NCBI RefSeq assembly: GCF_023740735.1
Contig: NZ_JAMRXH010000014.1
Coordinates: 124,001-188,000 of the forward strand
Direction of reading: 5' to 3'
Source: Nocardia sp. CDC159
GTDB lineage: Bacteria; Actinomycetota; Actinomycetes; Mycobacteriales; Mycobacteriaceae
DNA length: 64,000 nt
A program made the translations under genes and the position numbers. The stretch's first letter is position 1. Each line of letters begins with the position of its first letter. A model generated the notes under the pieces. It saw only the letters and a program-made list of their open reading frames with translations. It was not told the DNA's origin and made no database searches. Of this stretch, positions 61,867 through 64,000 are shown piece by piece.

Positions 61867-62694
61867 TCAAATGCCGTAGACGCGTTCGGCATTGGCCGTG
61901 GTGATCGCCGCGAGTTCGGCCGGATCCTGTGCGCGCAGCTCGGCCAGGGCGCGCACGGTGTAGGGCAGGCAGTAGGACTCGTTGGGAGCGCCGCGGAACG
62001 GGTGCGGGGTGAGGAACGGCGCATCGGTCTCGACCAGGATGGCCGCGTCCGGAACCAGCTTCGCCGCCTCGCGCAGTTCGTGCGCGTTCTTGAAGCTGAC
62101 CGTGCCGGAGAAGCTGAGCAGGTAGCCCGCGTCCACGCACGCCTGCGCCATATGCGCGTCGGAGGAAAAACAGTGGAAGATCACCGCATCCGGCGCGCCC
62201 TCGTCGAGCAGCACGGCCAGCAGGTCGTGATCGGCCTCGCGGTTGTGGATCATGAGCGGCTTGTCCAGACGCTTGGCCAGGTCGATATGCCAGCGGAAAC
62301 CCTCGACCTGATCCTCGATCTCGGCGCAGCCGTCGAGCTTGCCGGGCCAGTAATAGTCCAGCCCGGTCTCGCCGACCGCGACCACGCGCGGATCGGCGGC
62401 CAGCTTCTCCAGCTCGGCCTTCGCGGCGTCGTCGAGCGCGTTCGCGCGGGTCGGATGCAGCGCGACCGCGGCGTACACGCGCGGGTCCCAGTGCGCGGCC
62501 CGCACGGTGAAGCGCGCGGAGTCGAGGTCGTCGGCGACGGTCACCACCCGCCCGACGCCGACCGCCGCGGCCCGGTCCACCACGGCCGCAACCGATTCGG
62601 CATCGGTCGCGCCGCAGGCGTCCAGGTGGGTATGCGCGTCCACCAGCGGAGACAGCGGTTCGGGGGCCTCGGGCGCGGGTCGTTTGCCGGCCAT
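61867..62694 (-). CDS. tatD: TatD-family metal-dependent hydrolase/deoxyribonuclease
   Basis: This 275-residue TIM-barrel metalloenzyme has metal ligands in [12 protein letters not shown] (HxH), [14 protein letters not shown] (Glu), [13 protein letters not shown] (His), [12 protein letters not shown] (His) and [19 protein letters not shown] (Asp). TatD proteins act as 3'-5' exonucleases in DNA repair and quality control. The position between rpfB and metG matches Rv1008. Only 59 bp separate it from metG on the other strand. Confidence 0.95.
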   Translation of the reverse strand: MAGKRPAPEAPEPLSPLVDAHTHLDACGATDAESVAAVVDRAAAVGVGRVVTVADDLDSARFTVRAAHWDPRVYAAVALHPTRANALDDAAKAELEKLAADPRVVAVGETGLDYYWPGKLDGCAEIEDQVEGFRWHIDLAKRLDKPLMIHNREADHDLLAVLLDEGAPDAVIFHCFSSDAHMAQACVDAGYLLSFSGTVSFKNAHELREAAKLVPDAAILVETDAPFLTPHPFRGAPNESYCLPYTVRALAELRAQDPAELAAITTANAERVYGI

Positions 62695-62753
62695 GGTCAG
62701 GCGGGGATATTGGCGCGAACGGTTCCGGTCACCCGGACTACAGTAGTGACACC

Positions 62754-64000
62754 ATGACTGCGACCGGACGCCCCGCCTTCTACATCACCACGGCCATCGC
62801 CTATCCCAACGGCGCGCCGCACATCGGGCATGCCTACGAGTACATCTCGGCGGACGCCCTGGCGCGGTTCAAGCGCATGGACGGTTACGACGTGTTCTTC
62901 ATGACCGGCACCGACGAGCACGGCCAGAAGGTGCAGCAGGCCGCCCGGGCCGCGGGCGTGCCGGTCGAGGAGTACGCCGCGCGCAACTCCGACGTGTTCG
63001 AGGCGATGGACAAGACCCTCGACATCTCCTACGACCGCTTCATCCGCACCACCGACGAGGACCACCAGACCTCCTCGATCGCGATCTGGGAGCGCATGCG
63101 GGCGGCCGGGGACATCTACCTGGACACCTACTCCGGCTGGTACTCGGTGCGCGACGAGGCGTTCTACACCGAGGAGGAGACGACCGTCCTCGACGACGGC
63201 ACCCGGGTGGCCACCGAGACCCGCACGCCGGTGGAGTGGACCGAGGAATCGAACTACTTCTTCCGGCTGTCGAAGTATCAGGACCGACTGCTCGAACTGT
63301 ACGAACAGCGGCCCGATTTCATCCTGCCCGCGACGCGGCGCAACGAGATCGTCAGCTATGTGAAGGCCGGGCTGAAGGATCTGTCCATCTCCCGCACCAC
63401 CTTCGACTGGGGTGTGCCGGTGCCGGACGATCCCGCGCACGTGATGTACGTGTGGGTCGACGCGCTCACCAACTACCTCACCGGCGTCGGCTTCCCGAAC
63501 ACCGATTCCGAGGCCTTCGGCAAGTTCTGGCCCGCCGATCTGCACATCATCGGCAAGGACATCACCCGCTTCCACACCGTGTACTGGCCCGCGTTCCTGA
63601 TGTCGGCGGGCGTCGAACTGCCCAAACGCGTGTTCGTGCACGGCTTCCTGTACAACAAGGGCGAGAAGATGTCGAAGTCGGTCGGCAATGTGGTCGACCC
63701 GCTCGAACTCGTCGAGAACTACGGGCTGGACGCGGTGCGGTTCTTCCTGCTGCGCGAGATCTCCTACGGCCAGGACGGCTCCTACAGCCACGAGGCGATC
63801 GTCGGCCGGATCAATACCGATCTGGCCAACGAGTACGGCAATCTGGTGCAGCGCAGCCTGAAGATGGTGGCGCGCGACTTCGGCTCGGCCGTGCCGACTC
63901 CCGGCGAGTTCACCGCCGAGGATCGCGAACTGCTCGACCGCGCGCGCGGCCTGCTGGAGCGCTGCCGCGCCGAGTTCGACCAGCAGCAGATGCATCTCGC
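62754..64000 (+). CDS. metG: Methionyl-tRNA synthetase (5' part, runs off the right edge)
   Basis: The first 415 codons of MetRS begin at an ATG at 62754. The class I signatures are visible: [20 protein letters not shown] (HIGH) near residue 20 and [19 protein letters not shown] (KMSKS) at about residue 303. [11 protein letters not shown] and [15 protein letters not shown] lie between. The zinc-ligand cysteines of the longer type are not seen in the linker [20 protein letters not shown]-like region, consistent with the short mycobacterial type. The anticodon-binding domain is only partly present. Confidence 0.97.
   Translation, partial: MTATGRPAFYITTAIAYPNGAPHIGHAYEYISADALARFKRMDGYDVFFMTGTDEHGQKVQQAARAAGVPVEEYAARNSDVFEAMDKTLDISYDRFIRTTDEDHQTSSIAIWERMRAAGDIYLDTYSGWYSVRDEAFYTEEETTVLDDGTRVATETRTPVEWTEESNYFFRLSKYQDRLLELYEQRPDFILPATRRNEIVSYVKAGLKDLSISRTTFDWGVPVPDDPAHVMYVWVDALTNYLTGVGFPNTDSEAFGKFWPADLHIIGKDITRFHTVYWPAFLMSAGVELPKRVFVHGFLYNKGEKMSKSVGNVVDPLELVENYGLDAVRFFLLREISYGQDGSYSHEAIVGRINTDLANEYGNLVQRSLKMVARDFGSAVPTPGEFTAEDRELLDRARGLLERCRAEFDQQQMHL

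Overview
This is a gene-dense, GC-rich stretch of an actinobacterial chromosome, most likely a Nocardia or close relative (inference). The housekeeping backbone ppx - DUF501 - ftsB - eno - lpqU - mazG - mfd - tetR - glmU - prs - rplY/pth - ispE - ksgA - rpfB - tatD - metG is the Mycobacterium tuberculosis Rv1026-Rv1007c order as I know it, with blocks inserted or rearranged. Many genes start with GTG, and stop/start codons commonly overlap as GTGA or ATGA, which indicates tight operons. I see no rRNA, CRISPR array, insertion sequence or prophage. One tRNA gene (tRNA-Gln, UUG) is present.

Region 1 (1-5026): the start of a POT peptide transporter, then the minus-strand run lpqU, eno, ftsB, DUF501, ppx. 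Region 2 (5.1-22.7 kb) separates lpqU from mazG, which are neighbours in M. tuberculosis. It holds (a) a minus-strand Opp/Nik-type ABC importer (lipoprotein, two permeases, one two-domain ATPase); (b) a divergent plus-strand operon of a clavaminate-synthase-like hydroxylase, an SbnB-like dehydrogenase, a PLP decarboxylase-like enzyme, an SbnA-like synthase and a MATE exporter; and (c) DtxR/IdeR-like iron boxes facing both arms. I infer an iron-regulated pathway that makes, exports and re-imports a small 2,3-diaminopropionate-derived metallophore. It has neither an NRPS nor an NIS synthetase locally, and it is the most interesting system in the window. After it come an Rv0805-like phosphodiesterase, a Stealth-family glycan phosphotransferase, a flavodoxin operon with its own IdeR-like box, a NIPSNAP protein and a cupin/MarR pair.

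Region 3 (22.7-32.8 kb): mazG, mfd, two TetR regulators (one like gamma-butyrolactone receptors), tRNA-Gln, glmU-prs with a clear terminator, and two small conserved proteins. Region 4 (32.8-38.9 kb): a complete ergothioneine locus, egtABCD plus divergent egtE. Region 5 (38.9-50.6 kb): pth, rplY, an acyltransferase and a symporter sharing a promoter with two identical-type 15-bp palindromes, a TetR gene, prfC, a SnoaL-like protein, a DUF445 membrane protein flanked by two Abi-alpha-type paralogues, and an ABC-F ATPase. Region 6 (50.6-64 kb): a luciferase-like monooxygenase, ispE, a copper-efflux operon (CsoR-like box, copZ, a secreted double-domain HVHP protein, copA), ksgA, two paralogous secreted lipases, an SDR, rpfB, tatD and the 5' part of metG.

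Several short tandem repeats (20-45 bp periods) lie at the 3' ends of genes and between convergent genes.
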